DNA of 64,000 nucleotides. Origin: Calvatia gigantea. Taxonomy: Eukaryota > Basidiomycota > Agaricomycetes > Agaricales > Lycoperdaceae. This document shows, one piece after another, positions 11,753 through 23,314 of the stretch (position 1 is its first letter; each line of letters starts with the position of its first letter). The stretch spans positions 1,054,001-1,118,000 of the forward strand of contig JACAAK010000009.1 of the NCBI GenBank assembly GCA_025093985.1, given 5' to 3'. Both the position numbers and the translations under genes were made by a program. Below the pieces are notes generated by a model. It made no database searches. It worked only from the letters and a program-made list of their open reading frames with translations, and was not told the DNA's origin.

Positions 11753-13854
11753 ATGCTCTCCGCACACCCTCAGAACTCACATCTTCACCAGCCTACTCCG
11801 GCCGCTACGAAGGCAAGCCTCAAGGCATGGTGGAATCATTTTACTTTCGTGCAGCGCACGAAAAAGGATCCCCATTTCATTCGCGAGTATGAGAAAGGTA
11901 TGTGTTCCATGTTCCATGTCTTGCGTCATTTCGCTTTCCCTATAATATCCCTGCGCCAACTCTTCGTCCGCGGGCAATGATTGCCGTCAACCTCTAATCT
12001 ATCCACTTGCCGCTCCAATGTTCCACTACTAACAGACGCCCGTGGTTCAGGTTCTCCTGCCGACCACCCTGTCTTTGGCAAACCACTCAACGAGAGTCTC
12101 AAGTACGCGTCCGTGCCAATATCAACTGCTAACCAGGCCGGGGAGTTGTACGTTTGGGGATATGTGCCTGTCGTCGTTGCAAAGTGGTACGCCGACCTTT
12201 CTCTCCTTGGTGCCAACCAAAGTCTCAGTCTGCTTTTCTTTGCTCCAGCGGGCTGTATCTAAAGGAGAATGGTGCGTCGCTATGGTCATTGCTGCTGATT
12301 GGCCAAACATGACCTGTCCTTGTCTGTCTATAGCAACGGAAGTGCCTGGTACTTTCCGCGTCAATGGGTCGAACAAGCGTATGCGCGAGTTACAATTAGT
12401 ATTTGAGACACCCCCTAAAGTCAGTTTTACCTTTCCCCTTTACTTTATTATGTATATTAACGGCGTTGACTTCTCCGTCCCGCTCCGTGTCCATCTCTAG
12501 TACGGCAAAAATTTAGATTGGAAACAAGAAACCTATACTACACACGATGTTGCTAGTGTCTTCCGAAGATATCTCACCCAAATGCCAGTACGTGCGACTC
12601 GTCACTCTCCCCCACGCCGGTGTCTCACCCTTGATAATAGGAACCTGTGATACCCCACAGACTGTATCATAAAGTATGTGCCTTCACTTCGGCCTGGCCG
12701 AGATACCCAGTCCCTAAATGTTTTTTTTTTTTTTTTCACCTGATGTGATCAGTTTCGGGATGATTTGGGTGAGCTGACTGCCTATTTGGGTTTGTGTGAC
12801 GCTCGATCTGAGGTGCTCCGTCTTCCCCAGCTAGAGAACCGTTCAACCAGGACGCCGTTATTGCGGGGTACAAGTCCCTAATTCGACAAATGCCGCTAGC
12901 GAATCAATATCTTCTCCTTTATGTACTGGATTTATTGTCCGTCTTCGCACGGAAGAGTGACAAGAACTTGATGACCGCCCAAAGTGCGTTCTGCTACAAC
13001 TTCACCCGGTACTCTGGCTGACATGACACCCCTTAGATCTCGCAGTGATTTTCCGACCTGGAATTCTATCCCACCCGTCGCATGAGATGTTACCGCATGA
13101 ACATGCATTGAGTCAGCGTGTACTGGAGTTCTTGATTGCCCACCAAGATTGGTTCATGTTGGACACACCAGCCCCAAATCCTGCTCTCGTATCACCACCG
13201 CTACCCAGCAGTAACCCAGGGTCCGCCGCACTCAATCATGTGCAATACCCGAATCGTGGCACATCACCCACCCCGAAACTTCCTGGAAGCGGAATTACGT
13301 TTGCAAACCAAAGACAGGGTGTCTCCGAGGACGAAGCAGGAGCAGGTTGGACAAACCCGGATGTCCCTATGTCAGATAAGGAGATCCAGCGGGAACACGA
13401 GCGAATTAAGATGATGCGACGGAGGACGACACTTGACCGAGGAGGTGCGTGGAGTTGCCTATTCTTAGTTGATTCTCTTTACTGACCATATGCGTTAGAA
13501 GCAGTGATGTACGGAGCCTTAGAAGAGGGGGATATGTCATCTGGAGGTGATGGTCCAACGACGTCACCCGTCTTCTCATTGGGAGGAGAAGCAGTGGGTG
13601 TTGGGAGAAGCCGGACGCTGCCATCGTCAAGACGGCGAGGAGGTGCAGACGCAGGCAGCAACAACTCAAATCCGAATGTGAACGTTGCAGATCCGGTCCC
13701 GGATAAGGGAAGAGAGAGGTCCAGACTCTCGAAGAAACAGAAACGGTCGTCACTGGCGACACCGCACTCGCATACACATTCGCAGTCACAAGCGCAGCCT
13801 CATCGGACATCACAAATTATTTCGTCGGGACACGCACCACAAGGGAGCGTGTGA
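11753..13854 (+). CDS. RhoGAP-domain protein (Sac7/Bag7-like)
   Basis: A GTPase-activating protein for Rho-type GTPases, controlling cell-wall and actin polarity. Ten exons: 11753-11897, 12036-12186, 12249-12271, 12334-12419, 12501-12587, 12641-12673, 12753-12768, 12831-12983, 13037-13444, 13499-13854 (485 residues, all frame-consistent). N-terminus: SLKAWWNHFTF, a motif seen ahead of the domain in Sac7-like proteins. RhoGAP domain about residues 60-270: VFGKPL start, arginine finger in GTFRVNGSNKRM near residue 115, then FNQDAVIAGYKSLIRQMP, DKNLMTAQNLAVIFRPGIL, ending near HQDWFML. The C-terminal ~210 residues are low complexity, with a Lys/Arg cluster. The start is uncertain. Confidence 0.85.
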
Positions 13855-15356
13855 CGCATCTCTCTTCCTCGATTATGGTTCCTCATTGGCTTTTCTTTGT
13901 GTATGCTTTTTTTTTTTTTTGACTGTATGGGTGCTGGGTGTTGGTTGGGCCTCTTTGGTCTTTGGCTTTTCGTGGGTAATTTGTTTGCGACACGCTTCCC
14001 TTGTGGTTGGTTCTCTTTGTTGTATTGGACTCGGACTACCTTATGTCGAGAAATGGATGTTACCTTCTAACACTTTTAATGTGTTCAACCACGGCCTCTC
14101 TCTTCCTGTCATCTTAACCCTTACCCTACCTGATTTCCTGATGAACCCTTTCAAATTCCAACCATTCCAACCATCATCATCATCTATTTTACTTCTGGTA
14201 TTTCTGTTGGTACAATATTGATTTACTCCTTTTTTGTTTCTCTCTTGTGCCACTACTGATTGTTGTCCCACCATCACACGCATTGTTCAATGTCATCGAC
14301 CTCGGGTTGTCCCATAATCACCACGATTTCCGGCATTCTCTTATCCCCTTGTTCCGGGGGGGGGGGTGGGCGTCGACCCTTTGTGGTTACCTCTCATGCT
14401 CGGAGCACCTCCTTTTGGCCTTCGCCCTGTCTCTTTCTGATGGTTCTTCCTATATCTGGGTTTCCCTTTCTCCTCTTCCTCACTGCTTTGTTTTTCTCCC
14501 CTTGCTTGTTTCTGATTCATATGTGGGTACACCCGTTCCCTGATTCTCATGTTTCGAATTTCACGTCTACCTTTCTCAGCGACTTGTCATGGATATTTAT
14601 GGTTTATGGTTTTGCAGTTGGAATGACAGATACGATATTATACATACCTTGTTCGGTTTTTTTGTTAATGACGACTACATGTGGGGTTCCCTGTTTTCGT
14701 AGAGCCGTTTTGTTTAGTGTAGCGAATCATGTGGACTATTATATTGTTCACGTCCTGGAGGCTTTTCTGGATGCCTCTGGTAAAGAGACATGATCTCGTA
14801 TAATTAATTCTGGAATCTCTGATGGATGTGTCAAAGGTGATCAAACCGTATAAGGCAACATGTCGTTGCTCATGGAGATATGAATGAATGTACGAGAACG
14901 CCCAAGGCATCATGTTGGAAGGGCGGCTGCCCACGACAATAGTGGAATACATACAAGATTACGACAGATTACGACAAAACGATATCCGCGAAACGGGTTT
15001 AGTGGAAAGTGCTTTGGCAACTCGAGAGGGCGCTGAACCTTGAATCGTCATCCTTATCATAAATGGGGGTGTTGAAGTTGGGGTATAAAAATGTGTGTGA
15101 TATGTTGAATGCTCAAAACAACGGAGATGTAAACATGTACACTATGGTGATCATGCGTCACTCCGGCCACCGAAGGAGTACTTGATGACGATAGGTTGCG
15201 CTTTCGTGCCCCAGTTGACTTCATTTGTCATATACGGATTTGTCGAGGTCATGGTTCCCCCTCGTCGGAGCGAGCTCGTACGCGTATGCAGTGGTGCTCG
15301 GTCCCCCGCGTCTCCCGTTTACGCTTCTCGCGTTTGTAATCCGACCCCACAGTTTA
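13855..15356. other. Intergenic, T-rich then mixed
   Basis: 3' flank of the RhoGAP gene: a run of T at about 13906-13920, a run of about ten G at 14356-14366, and C/T-rich tracts. Open frames here are low complexity and I call no gene. From about 15331 the sequence is shared with the Helitron-borne copy at 20604. Confidence 0.5.
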
Positions 15357-16617
15357 TCAAGCCAGGATCCCGGATTCAAACTTTGTCGGAGTCGACCTAG
15401 GAAGCGACAGATAAGGGATGCTAGAACTCGATTCGGATGGACGGGAGTGACGACCTAGTTCCATCCCCGGTCCACCGGTGATGTTGATGATGGGTTGGGA
15501 AGACGAACGGCGATGATGACCAGAGCCAAGTGTGCGGCTTCCACTTGAACCCGAGGAAATGGCGCGTTGTGCCGAAGCTGACCACGCCTTGCCTTGGACG
15601 ACTCGGTAGATGATCAGGAGGGGCGCGATGACCTGATTCAGGGATAGATTAGCCCGGCCTCGTGAGTCGCATGGAAGTGTGACTTACTTGTACTTGAAGC
15701 GAGCGGCTGGATAGTGACGTTGCAGAACCAATGACGCATTGCATATGGAACAAGAAAAGATATCACGAAGACGTCAGCGAGGAAGGCGGACTCGACCAGC
15801 ATTGCGATGATGCCGGTGAAATCATTGCCGTGGCCAGAGCCGAGTGCGTGTATCGCGCGGCGTCGGTGAATGTACAAGCGGATGGTGATCAGGCTTGTCA
15901 GAGTGATGTTGACGAAGAGAGCAACGATGCCGTAGAGGATGGTAAAGTTGAAGGGGAGATTAGCAGTCGCCCATGAAGATGTTTCGGGCGCTGTGATCTG
16001 AATAAGGTGGAGGATGCCACTGACTGGATTTTTATATTTTCCTTTAGTTTAAGCTTTCACAAAAATACCAAGGATAACATACCGAACGAAGCAAAGAGCA
16101 GGCCCAGTGGGAGGAATTTGAAGAACGATGGCCAAAATCTGTTATCTTGATAGAGGACCATACATCGCCATAGCTACTGTAATTAGTGGTGTACGATTTG
16201 TGAAACATAGCAAGAAGTACGTACCAGCACTCCATCACAAAACCAATTCGTCACGACAAGGCAGGCCATCCATGCTTTAAACTCAAGAGGAAGGGCGTGA
16301 TCGAGGTACTTGCCCAAATAAGCAGCAGGGCCAGGATATCCAGCGGTTCCGCCATTGAAATCCCTTTGTTCGAGAAATCCTGCTTGGATCATTTTGACTT
16401 CGAAGGCCATGCTGAAGGTGCTCAGAGTGAAGATCAGCACGACGTATATAAACTGGGCCCGTCTGTGTCTAATCGGCAAGCGCTGTTCCCTCAGCGCGTT
16501 GAGACAAACCGCCGAGAGGACAGCTACGACACCATAAGCAATAGCAGCAAGGAAGGCGCCATAAAGAAACGATTTTTCGTTGATATATTGCTTTTCCGAC
16601 ATGTACGAGGGAGCCAT
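15357..16617 (-). pseudogene. Seven-TM copy E (resident copy), frameshifted
   Basis: Same family as A-D. Exons on the minus strand: 16617-16225, 16173-16083, 16023-15688, 15632-15357. Exons 1 and 2 are as in copy F (exon 1 product identical by eye); exon 2 opens LWRC. At the end of exon 3 (15688-15705) E has one base more than F just before the donor, so the phase into exon 4 is wrong and the VIAPLLIIYRVVQGKAW signature falls out of frame. I found no alternative GT donor that rescues it. Either a recent loss-of-function copy or a single-base assembly error. Confidence 0.7.
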
Positions 16618-17026
16618 AGTGGAGAGGAGGAGATCAATCTTGGCGAAGCAAATCCGACGGGATGCTTATAGGTTGTCTGGTTCTCCGGCGGTAACGGACG
16701 GGGCTTGGTCGGGACAACAGGAAGCGCTGTGGTGGGATGGCTCGAGACTCGAAACAGCTTAGATACCCAGCGCTAATGAACGCATGGTCGCCCAAACGTG
16801 AGACCATCTACTATTAATGAAATCTGAAAGTTGGGAGGGAAACTGGTTAGATTCTTATTCCCAGATGTGGAATTCTATTCCACATGATATGATAAGTTCT
16901 CGTAGCACGCTCTGATTGGACTCTAGCCCATACATGTACAAACAATACAATATCTACGAGCCCCTATTCTAACTACTTTTCTTCATCGTTATCGTCAAGA
17001 TAAAGTTGCTCGTCCCCTCACTCATA
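16618..17026. other. Upstream region of copy E and Helitron target flank
   Basis: Bases 16618-16831 are shared almost exactly with the upstream of copy F (21892-22105), including a minus-strand TATAAG at 16665-16670, about 48 bases before the ATG. From 16832 to 17026 the sequence is unique host DNA that ends at the Helitron boundary (A before CTAG). Confidence 0.55.
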
Positions 17027-17038
17027 CTAGGCCAGATT

Positions 17039-17055
17039 CCGTGCCTTCGGCACGG
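17039..17055 (-). other. Helitron 3' hairpin of X1
   Basis: CCGTGCC-TTC-GGCACGG, a perfect stem. In X2 the outer-but-one pair is changed on both sides (C:G to T:A), so pairing is conserved although the sequence changed. Confidence 0.7.
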
Positions 17056-17875
17056 GCGGTACTTTAGTCCTTTTAGTTATTTCAATTCTTACAATTATTT
17101 AACTCACAGTTTAACTTCATTAATTTTTCTCTTAGTATTACATCCATTTTCAGAGTACATATTCTACATAAAACATAAAAAGTTAATTACATAGAGAATT
17201 AGTTTGAACATGGGAATTATACTTTGTCATTGTATTTTTAATTATTATTTTTCTTCATCCTTGTATTTTACTTTAAAGATCTATGTAATACTAACACAAA
17301 AATTAATCCACTTAGACTATAACTTGAATAACTTTGCAAATAAAAGTAACTAAGAACACAAAAACTACTGTCTATACTAAAGTACTGCCTATGCACATAA
17401 TTACCTATTAGCCTGTATCATTAGTTACAACTATGCATCTACTTGTTTTCATTATCTTCTCCTAATGTTGTGTCTCTATACTATTGTCCCCCTCTTACTC
17501 CTTTTTTTTCCACTATCATTTTCCTCCTTTATAGATTCATATCTTAGTGTCATCAATTACCCCAACTGTAACCTGACCAGTGTATGTATGAATGTATCTT
17601 TCTCCTAATCCTATAACCCTATACCATTGTCTCCCTCTTACCCCTCCTTTTTCTACTATTATTTCCCCTCTTATAGATTGCCCTACACCATTGTCCCTCT
17701 CTTACCTTTTTTTTTTCCACTATTATTCCTCTCCTTGTAGATTCATATCTTAGTGTCATCAATTCCCCCAACTGTAACCTGACCAGTGTATGTATGAATG
17801 TATCTTTCTCCTAATATTGTGTCCCTAAGGATACTTCCCAAATAGTTGTTCTAGAAGTGTTGGAATCACCAGTAT

Positions 17876-18356
17876 TAGCCAAGTTAATCTTATTATCAGT
17901 TGTTATCAGTATATCTTTATCTACTATTAGTCTATACCAACCTACTCAACTTTATTATCAGTCAATGTTAACTTTCATAGTCACCTTATCAGCAATGTTA
18001 GCTGAGTTAGTCTTGTTATCAGTTTTTATCAGTATATCCTTATTTGCTATCAGTCCATGCTAATCTAGTTAACTTTACTATTAGTCAATGTTAACTTGAC
18101 CTTATCAGCTAGTGTTAGCCAAGTTAATCTCATTATCAGTTGTTATCTTCTTACTATCAGTCCATTCTTATCTACTATCAATCTACTCAACTTCATTATC
18201 AATCAATGTTAACTTGTATAATCACCTTATCAGCTAGTGTTAGCCAAGTTAATCTCATTATCAGTTGTTATCTTACTATCAGTCCATTCTTATCTACTAT
18301 CAGGCTATACCAATCTACTCAGTCTTATTATCAGTCTATGTTAATGTATAATTATC
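17876..18356. repeat. About 120 bp tandem subrepeats in X1
   Basis: AT-rich units each opening with a variant of TTAGCCAAGTTAATCT followed by TTATCAGTTGTTATC begin near 17876, 17998, 18116 and 18241 (spacing 118-125). The same array is in X2. Confidence 0.65.
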
Positions 18357-18708
18357 TTATCAATAATCTTTGGCCAACCTGATAATCTGGCCAGCTTTTT
18401 GGCCAACTTGATAATCTGGCCAGCCCTCAGGCATTAGAGAGTAGAAGGATTTTACACCATATAGGTTGTTGAATTTTGTTACAGACTGAGTGTTGGTCTG
18501 CCAAAGCACCGAGGTGGCAGTGTTTGATGTGGTGGCAGTGTTTTTGATGCAAAGAATATAAGAAGGGAACAACTTTTGCTTAGTCAAAGCTGACCAATTC
18601 TGACTAAGGCTGTGCAAAAGTAGCACAGGATTACCAATGCTGACTAAAATTTGTAAGCAAGGACCCCAGAAACACCATCATCCCCCTCTATAATGACTAG
18701 GCCAGATT

Positions 18709-18725
18709 CTGTGCCTTCGGCACAG
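18709..18725 (-). other. Helitron 3' hairpin of X2
   Basis: CTGTGCC-TTC-GGCACAG; covaries with the X1 hairpin. Confidence 0.7.
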
Positions 18726-18751
18726 GCGGTACTTTAGTCCTTTTAGTTATT

Positions 18752-19069
18752 TTAATCTTTACAGTTATTCACTGGTGGAGGATTTAGGACTGGTGGAGGG
18801 TTAAATCCAGTGGTTGGCCTTGTTGTATTTGATGGACCTGCAGTAGGTTGTACAATACCCAAAGGAACTTGTGGTAGTGGTACTGTAGTTCTTGGTATGA
18901 TGGTTTGTGAAATTTGTGGAAGACCCAAGGGTAGTCTACTTATCAAGAGACAATCCAAGTCATCAGGAATTATGGTTTGTGGAATCATAGCTACTAATCT
19001 AGCACTATGAAGTATTGGTGCAGGGACAGCTGAAATAGCTCTGTCACAATGATCATCTAGGTCTGTCAT
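18752..19069 (-). other. Open frame inside X2, origin unknown
   Basis: A 105-codon frame rich in Pro, Thr and Ile. I recognise no domain. It may be part of a captured gene or fortuitous; no splice continuation is obvious. Confidence 0.25.
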
Positions 19070-20171
19070 TTGAAGATGTTGTAAACACTCTTCTGCCCTG
19101 ACTTCTTGGTGGGTCCTCTCAGGAGTGGTGGGTGGAGATGGTGGTGGTGGTGGTAGTAGATCTCTAAGTAATAAGTTAGTAACAGAAAGAATATTTCAAA
19201 TCATAGATAACTCACATTTTTAGCCAATTTATAGATAGAATATAGGTATAGAAGCAGTATAAGAGCCAAGAATGTAGTGGTAATAAGTTAAGTTTTGTTG
19301 AACCACACCTATCAGAGTTCACTCCTTATATACCATTCAGGCAGTGAAATTTAATAAGGCAGATTCACAGCATTAGTAATTAGTGATCAGAGTAGTGAGT
19401 CATAGAAACAGCCATTGACTCATTTTTTCAGTATGGACAGTTGTCTGACTAAGGAAATTATATATAGACTATAGTCTGAGTCATTCTCTGTCATTCTGGG
19501 TATATTTTATAATTTTTACACCAGGTGGAGTGTTTAAATCCTTATCTGCTATCAGTCTATGTCAGTCTACTCAGTTTTATAATTAGCCTATGTTATATTA
19601 TCCTTATCTGCTATCAGTCCATGTCAGTCTACTCAGTTTTATAATCAGCCTATATTATATTATCCTTATCTGCTATTACCCAGTATTAGTCTACTCAATT
19701 TTATAATTAGCCCATGTTATTAGATTCATATCTTAGTATTATCAATTCCCCCAACTGTAACCTGACCAGTGTATATATGAATGTATCTCTCTGTTGTGAA
19801 TTTCACAGTCCCCATTGCACTACTGTACTCATCTCTGTTTCATATCCATTATACATCTGTTTCACCTATCTTAGTCCCAGCAATCTCTGAGCCTTGACTC
19901 ATATGCTATCACACTATTGTCACCAGATGTTTCACATAGTAACTCTATCCATTCAACTGGATAACCTTCTTGTATTTAAGTATACATACATCCTCCTATA
20001 TTCAGTATGCTTAACCACCTTTAGTTTTTCTTCCCTTACTTGTCCTCAAGTCTTAGCCTAAGTTGCAACCTGAGGTTTCACCCAACTAAGGTTATAACAC
20101 TTTCTCCTAATACTGTGTTCCTAAGAATACTTCCCAAGTAGTTGTTCTAGAAGTGTTGGAATCACCAGTAT

Positions 20172-20603
20172 TAGCCAAGTTAATCTTGTTATCAGTTGTT
20201 ATCAGTATATCTTTATCTACTATCAGTCTATACCAACCTACTCAACTTTATTATTAGTCAATGTTAACTTTTATAGTCACCTTATCAGCAATGGTCTTGT
20301 TATCAGTTTTTATCAGTACATCCTTATCTGCTATCAGTCCATGCCAATTTAGTTAACTTCATTATCAGTCAATATTAACTTGTATAATTACCTTATCAGC
20401 TAGTGTTAGCCAAGTTAATCTTATTATCAGTTGTTATCTTACTATCAGTACATTGTTATCTGTTATCAGTCCATATCAATCTACTCAACTTCATTATCAA
20501 TCAATGTTAACTTGTGTAATCACCTTATCAGCTAGTGTTAGCCAAGTTAATCTCATTATCAGTTGTTATCTTACTATCAGTCCATTCTTATCTACTATAC
20601 CAA
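20172..20603. repeat. About 120 bp tandem subrepeats in X2
   Basis: Units near 20172, 20289, 20407 and 20539, same motif as in X1. The array stops abruptly at the captured gene segment. Confidence 0.6.
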
Positions 20604-20629
20604 CGTTTGCAATCCGACCCCACAGTTGA

Positions 20630-21891
20630 TCAAGCCAGGATCCCGGATTCAAACTTTGTCGGAGTCGACCTAGGAAGCGACAGATAAGGGATGCTAGAAC
20701 TCGATTCGGATGGACGGGAGTGATGACCTAGTTCCATACCCGGTCCACCGGTGATGTTGATGATGGGTTGGGAAGACGAACGGCGATGATGACCAGAGCC
20801 AAGTGTGCGGCTTCCACTTGATCCCGAGGAAAGGGCGCGTTGTGCCGAAGCTGACCACGCTTTGCCTTGGACGACTCGGTAGATGATCAGCAGAGGGGCG
20901 ATGACCTGACTCAGGGATAGATTAGCCCCGGCCTTATGGGTCGCGTGGATGGTGTGACTTACCTGAACTTGAACGAGCGGTTGGATAGTGACGTTGCAGA
21001 ACCAATGGCGCATTGCATATGGAACAAGAAAAGATATCACGAAGACGTCAGCGAGGAAGGCGGACTCGACCAACATTGCGATGATGCCGGTGAAATCATT
21101 GCCGTGGCCAGAGCCGAGTGCGTGTATCGCGCGGCGTCGGTGAATGTACAAGCGGATGGTGATCAGGCTTGTCAGAGTGATGTTGACGAAGAGAGCAACG
21201 ATGCCGTAGAGGATGGTAAAGTTGAAGGGGAGATTAGCAGTCGCCCATGAAGATGTTTCGGGCGCTGTGATCTGAATAAGGTGGAGGATGCCACTGACTG
21301 GATTTTTATATTTTCCTTTAGTTTAAGCTTTTACAAAAATACCAAGGATAACATACCGAACGAAGCAAAGAGCAGGCCCAGTGGGAGGAATTTGAAGAAC
21401 GATGGCCAAAATCTGTTATCTTGATAGAGGACCATACATCGCCATAGCTACTGTAATTAGTGGTGTACGATTTGTGAAACATAGCAAGAAGTACGTACCA
21501 GCACTCCATCACAAAACCAATTCGTCACGACAAGGCAGGCCATCCATGCTTTGAACTCAAGAGGAAGGGCGTGATCGAGGTACTTGCCCAAATAAGCAGC
21601 AGGCCCAGGATACCCAGCAGTTCCGCCATTGAAATCCCTTTGTTCGAGAAATCCTGCTTGGATCATTTTGACTTCGAAGGCCATGCTGAAGGTGCTCAGA
21701 GTGAAGATCAGCACGACGTATATAAACTGGGCCCGTCTGTGTCTAATCGGCAAGCGCTGTTCCCTCAGCGCGTTGAGACAAACCGCCGAGAGGACAGCTA
21801 CGACACCATAAGCAATAGCAGCAAGGAAGGCGCCATAAAGAAACGATTTTTCGTTGATATATTGCTTTTCCGACATGTACGAGGGAGCCAT
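20630..21891 (-). CDS. Seven-TM copy F, Helitron-borne, intact
   Basis: Predicted 364 residues from minus-strand exons 21891-21499, 21447-21357, 21297-20963 and 20905-20630, all GT-AG and in frame. Seven TM segments, LWRC at the start of exon 2, and IAPLLIIYRVVQGKAW after TM7, followed by a Ser/Gly-rich tail. Introns are retained, so the copy was made from DNA, not from mRNA. It is nearly identical to E but lacks E's single-base insertion. A TATAAG at 21939-21944 was carried along. Homology to E runs 20604-22104, just past both ends of the coding region. Whether it is transcribed cannot be told from sequence. Confidence 0.8.
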
Positions 21892-22241
21892 AGTGGAGAG
21901 GAGGAGATCAATCTTGGCGAAGCAAATCCGACGGGATGCTTATAGGTTGTCTGGTTCTCCGGCGGTAACGGACGGGGCTTGGTCGGGACAACAGGAAGCG
22001 CTGTGGTGGGATGGCTCGAGACTCGAAACAGCTTAGATACCCAGCGCTAATGAACGCATGGTCGCCCAAACGTGAGACCATCTACTATTAATGAAATCTG
22101 AAAGTAGAAGGGAACAACTTTTGCTTAGTCAAAGCTGACCAATTCTGACTAAGGCTGTGCAAAAGTAGCACAGGATTACCAATGCTGACTAAAATTTGTA
22201 AGCAAGGACCCCAAACACACCATCATCCCCCTCTATAATGA

Positions 22242-23314
22242 TAATGATCACCTGTTTTTTCGACCCACCCTCCGTCTCCCTCTTGGTGATTGGGAACAGC
22301 CACTTGGCACCCTTCGGTTCGTCCGTCGGCCTGCCTTTGGCTTCCATTCGTTCTGGGCCTGGATTATCGCATCTTTCATCGAGGTGGCCCCGATTTTCCC
22401 ATTTTCCCTGCCACCTCGATGTATCACGTGATTCCAACGAGCCGTTCGCCTGGAAGCCTCTCCCCCAGGCCCCCCGCACACTCAGTAGTCGCACGTTTAC
22501 GCTGGACTGAGTTACTCTAAATGACTAATACTGGTGTAGTTTCCTGGCTTCTGGCGTAGACCGGACCCCATGAAGCGACACTAAGACGAAGATGCCTCAT
22601 GGCAGATCCCCATAAGCTAGCTATTCCAGAGGCTATATTTGCACCCGATTTTCTCCGTGTTGATCAGCAACTGTTGCAAGAGAGCGCGAGTCCGCTCTTG
22701 CCACCTTTCGGTCAAGGCCATGGCAAGCTATCAGGATACCACCAGGTTGACGAAAATTACCTTGAGACAGATGAAATGATCCATACCTCGGCGGGAATAC
22801 CAATGGGCGGTTGAAGCGGGCATGCGAGGGAGGTTTCCCTATGTTCGTTTGAACGCGGCCTTGTGACCAGTACTTAATAACAGACATCATGAGCAGAGTC
22901 GCAAGGCCGGGCAACTGGGCTCGGGACAGCGGGGGGAGGAAGTATGCCATAATCAATACCCACGCCGTATATTTATGCATAAGGTGCTGGGGCCGTTTTG
23001 AGTGCCAGTGGCCTGGTCTTGTTTTTGCTTGGGTTCCTGATGGCAGCCATCCTGACCTCTCAGGTGATCGGAATATCAACAGTCAATAACATGTGTTATG
23101 TTGCCTGCAGCCCCTTGTGTATCGTTTCACTCTTGTGCCAATCACTACACACACACACAATCTTTTCTCTCTCTTGCATCTTGATTTCAAGCCACACCCA
23201 GTCCCCTTGGCTGTCAAAGGACCAGACGTGCAAGATTGTCAAGGCACGTTGTACTCCACAACGCACCTATAATTACCCATCAAGTCAACTTCTTTCCGAT
23301 CACCATCCCGCGTC
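22242..23314. other. Host sequence right of the Helitrons, upstream of the GMC gene
   Basis: No supported gene. One stretch near 22990-23060 encodes a hydrophobic segment in one frame but has no consistent exon context. The last ~60 bases are C/T-rich promoter-like sequence before the ATG at 23315. Confidence 0.45.

Larger units (their letters stand above)
17027..18696 (-). mobile_element. Non-autonomous Helitron-like element X1
   Basis: Read on the minus strand the element starts TC (18696-18695) and ends CTAG (17030-17027), with a 7 bp stem / 3 base loop hairpin (17039-17055) eight bases inside the 3' end; the base after the 3' end is T. These are the diagnostic Helitron termini. No Rep/helicase coding sequence is present, so it is non-autonomous. 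The body is AT-rich and contains ~120 bp subrepeats. Its 5' end abuts the 3' end of X2 with no intervening base. The 137 bp at its 5' end (18560-18696) recur almost identically at the 5' end of X2. Confidence 0.7.
18697..22241 (-). mobile_element. Helitron-like element X2 carrying a captured gene
   Basis: 3.5 kb, minus strand: starts TC (22241-22240, preceded by A), ends CTAG (18700-18697) with hairpin 18709-18725. Its 3' end, AT-rich subrepeats and 5' terminal 137 bp match X1, but between the subrepeats (ending 20603) and the 137 bp 5' terminus (from 22105) lies a ~1.5 kb copy of the resident gene E plus about 214 bp of its upstream region. The right flank continues TAATGATCACC, so joining the base before X1 (A, 17026) to 22242 (T) reconstructs an A|T target, as Helitrons use. 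No Rep/helicase gene; transposition would need an enzyme in trans. Confidence 0.7.

Noticed and set aside
14247..14793. Overlapping open frames downstream of the RhoGAP gene
   Set aside because: C/T-rich low-complexity translation, no intron logic, likely 3' flank.
17850..18360. Regularly spaced repeats resembling a CRISPR-like or satellite array
   Set aside because: Spacing of about 120 bp, units that vary along their length, no constant short repeat with unique spacers, and a clearly eukaryotic setting. They are subrepeats of the Helitron-like elements.
17821..22241. X1/X2 as solo LTRs or LTR retrotransposons
   Set aside because: No matching TG...CA direct repeats with a target duplication; instead CTAG plus hairpin at one end and TC at the other, with an A|T target.
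22633..23079. 148-codon minus-strand frame right of X2
   Set aside because: No recognisable domain and no conserved continuation. Could be chance; not strong enough to call.
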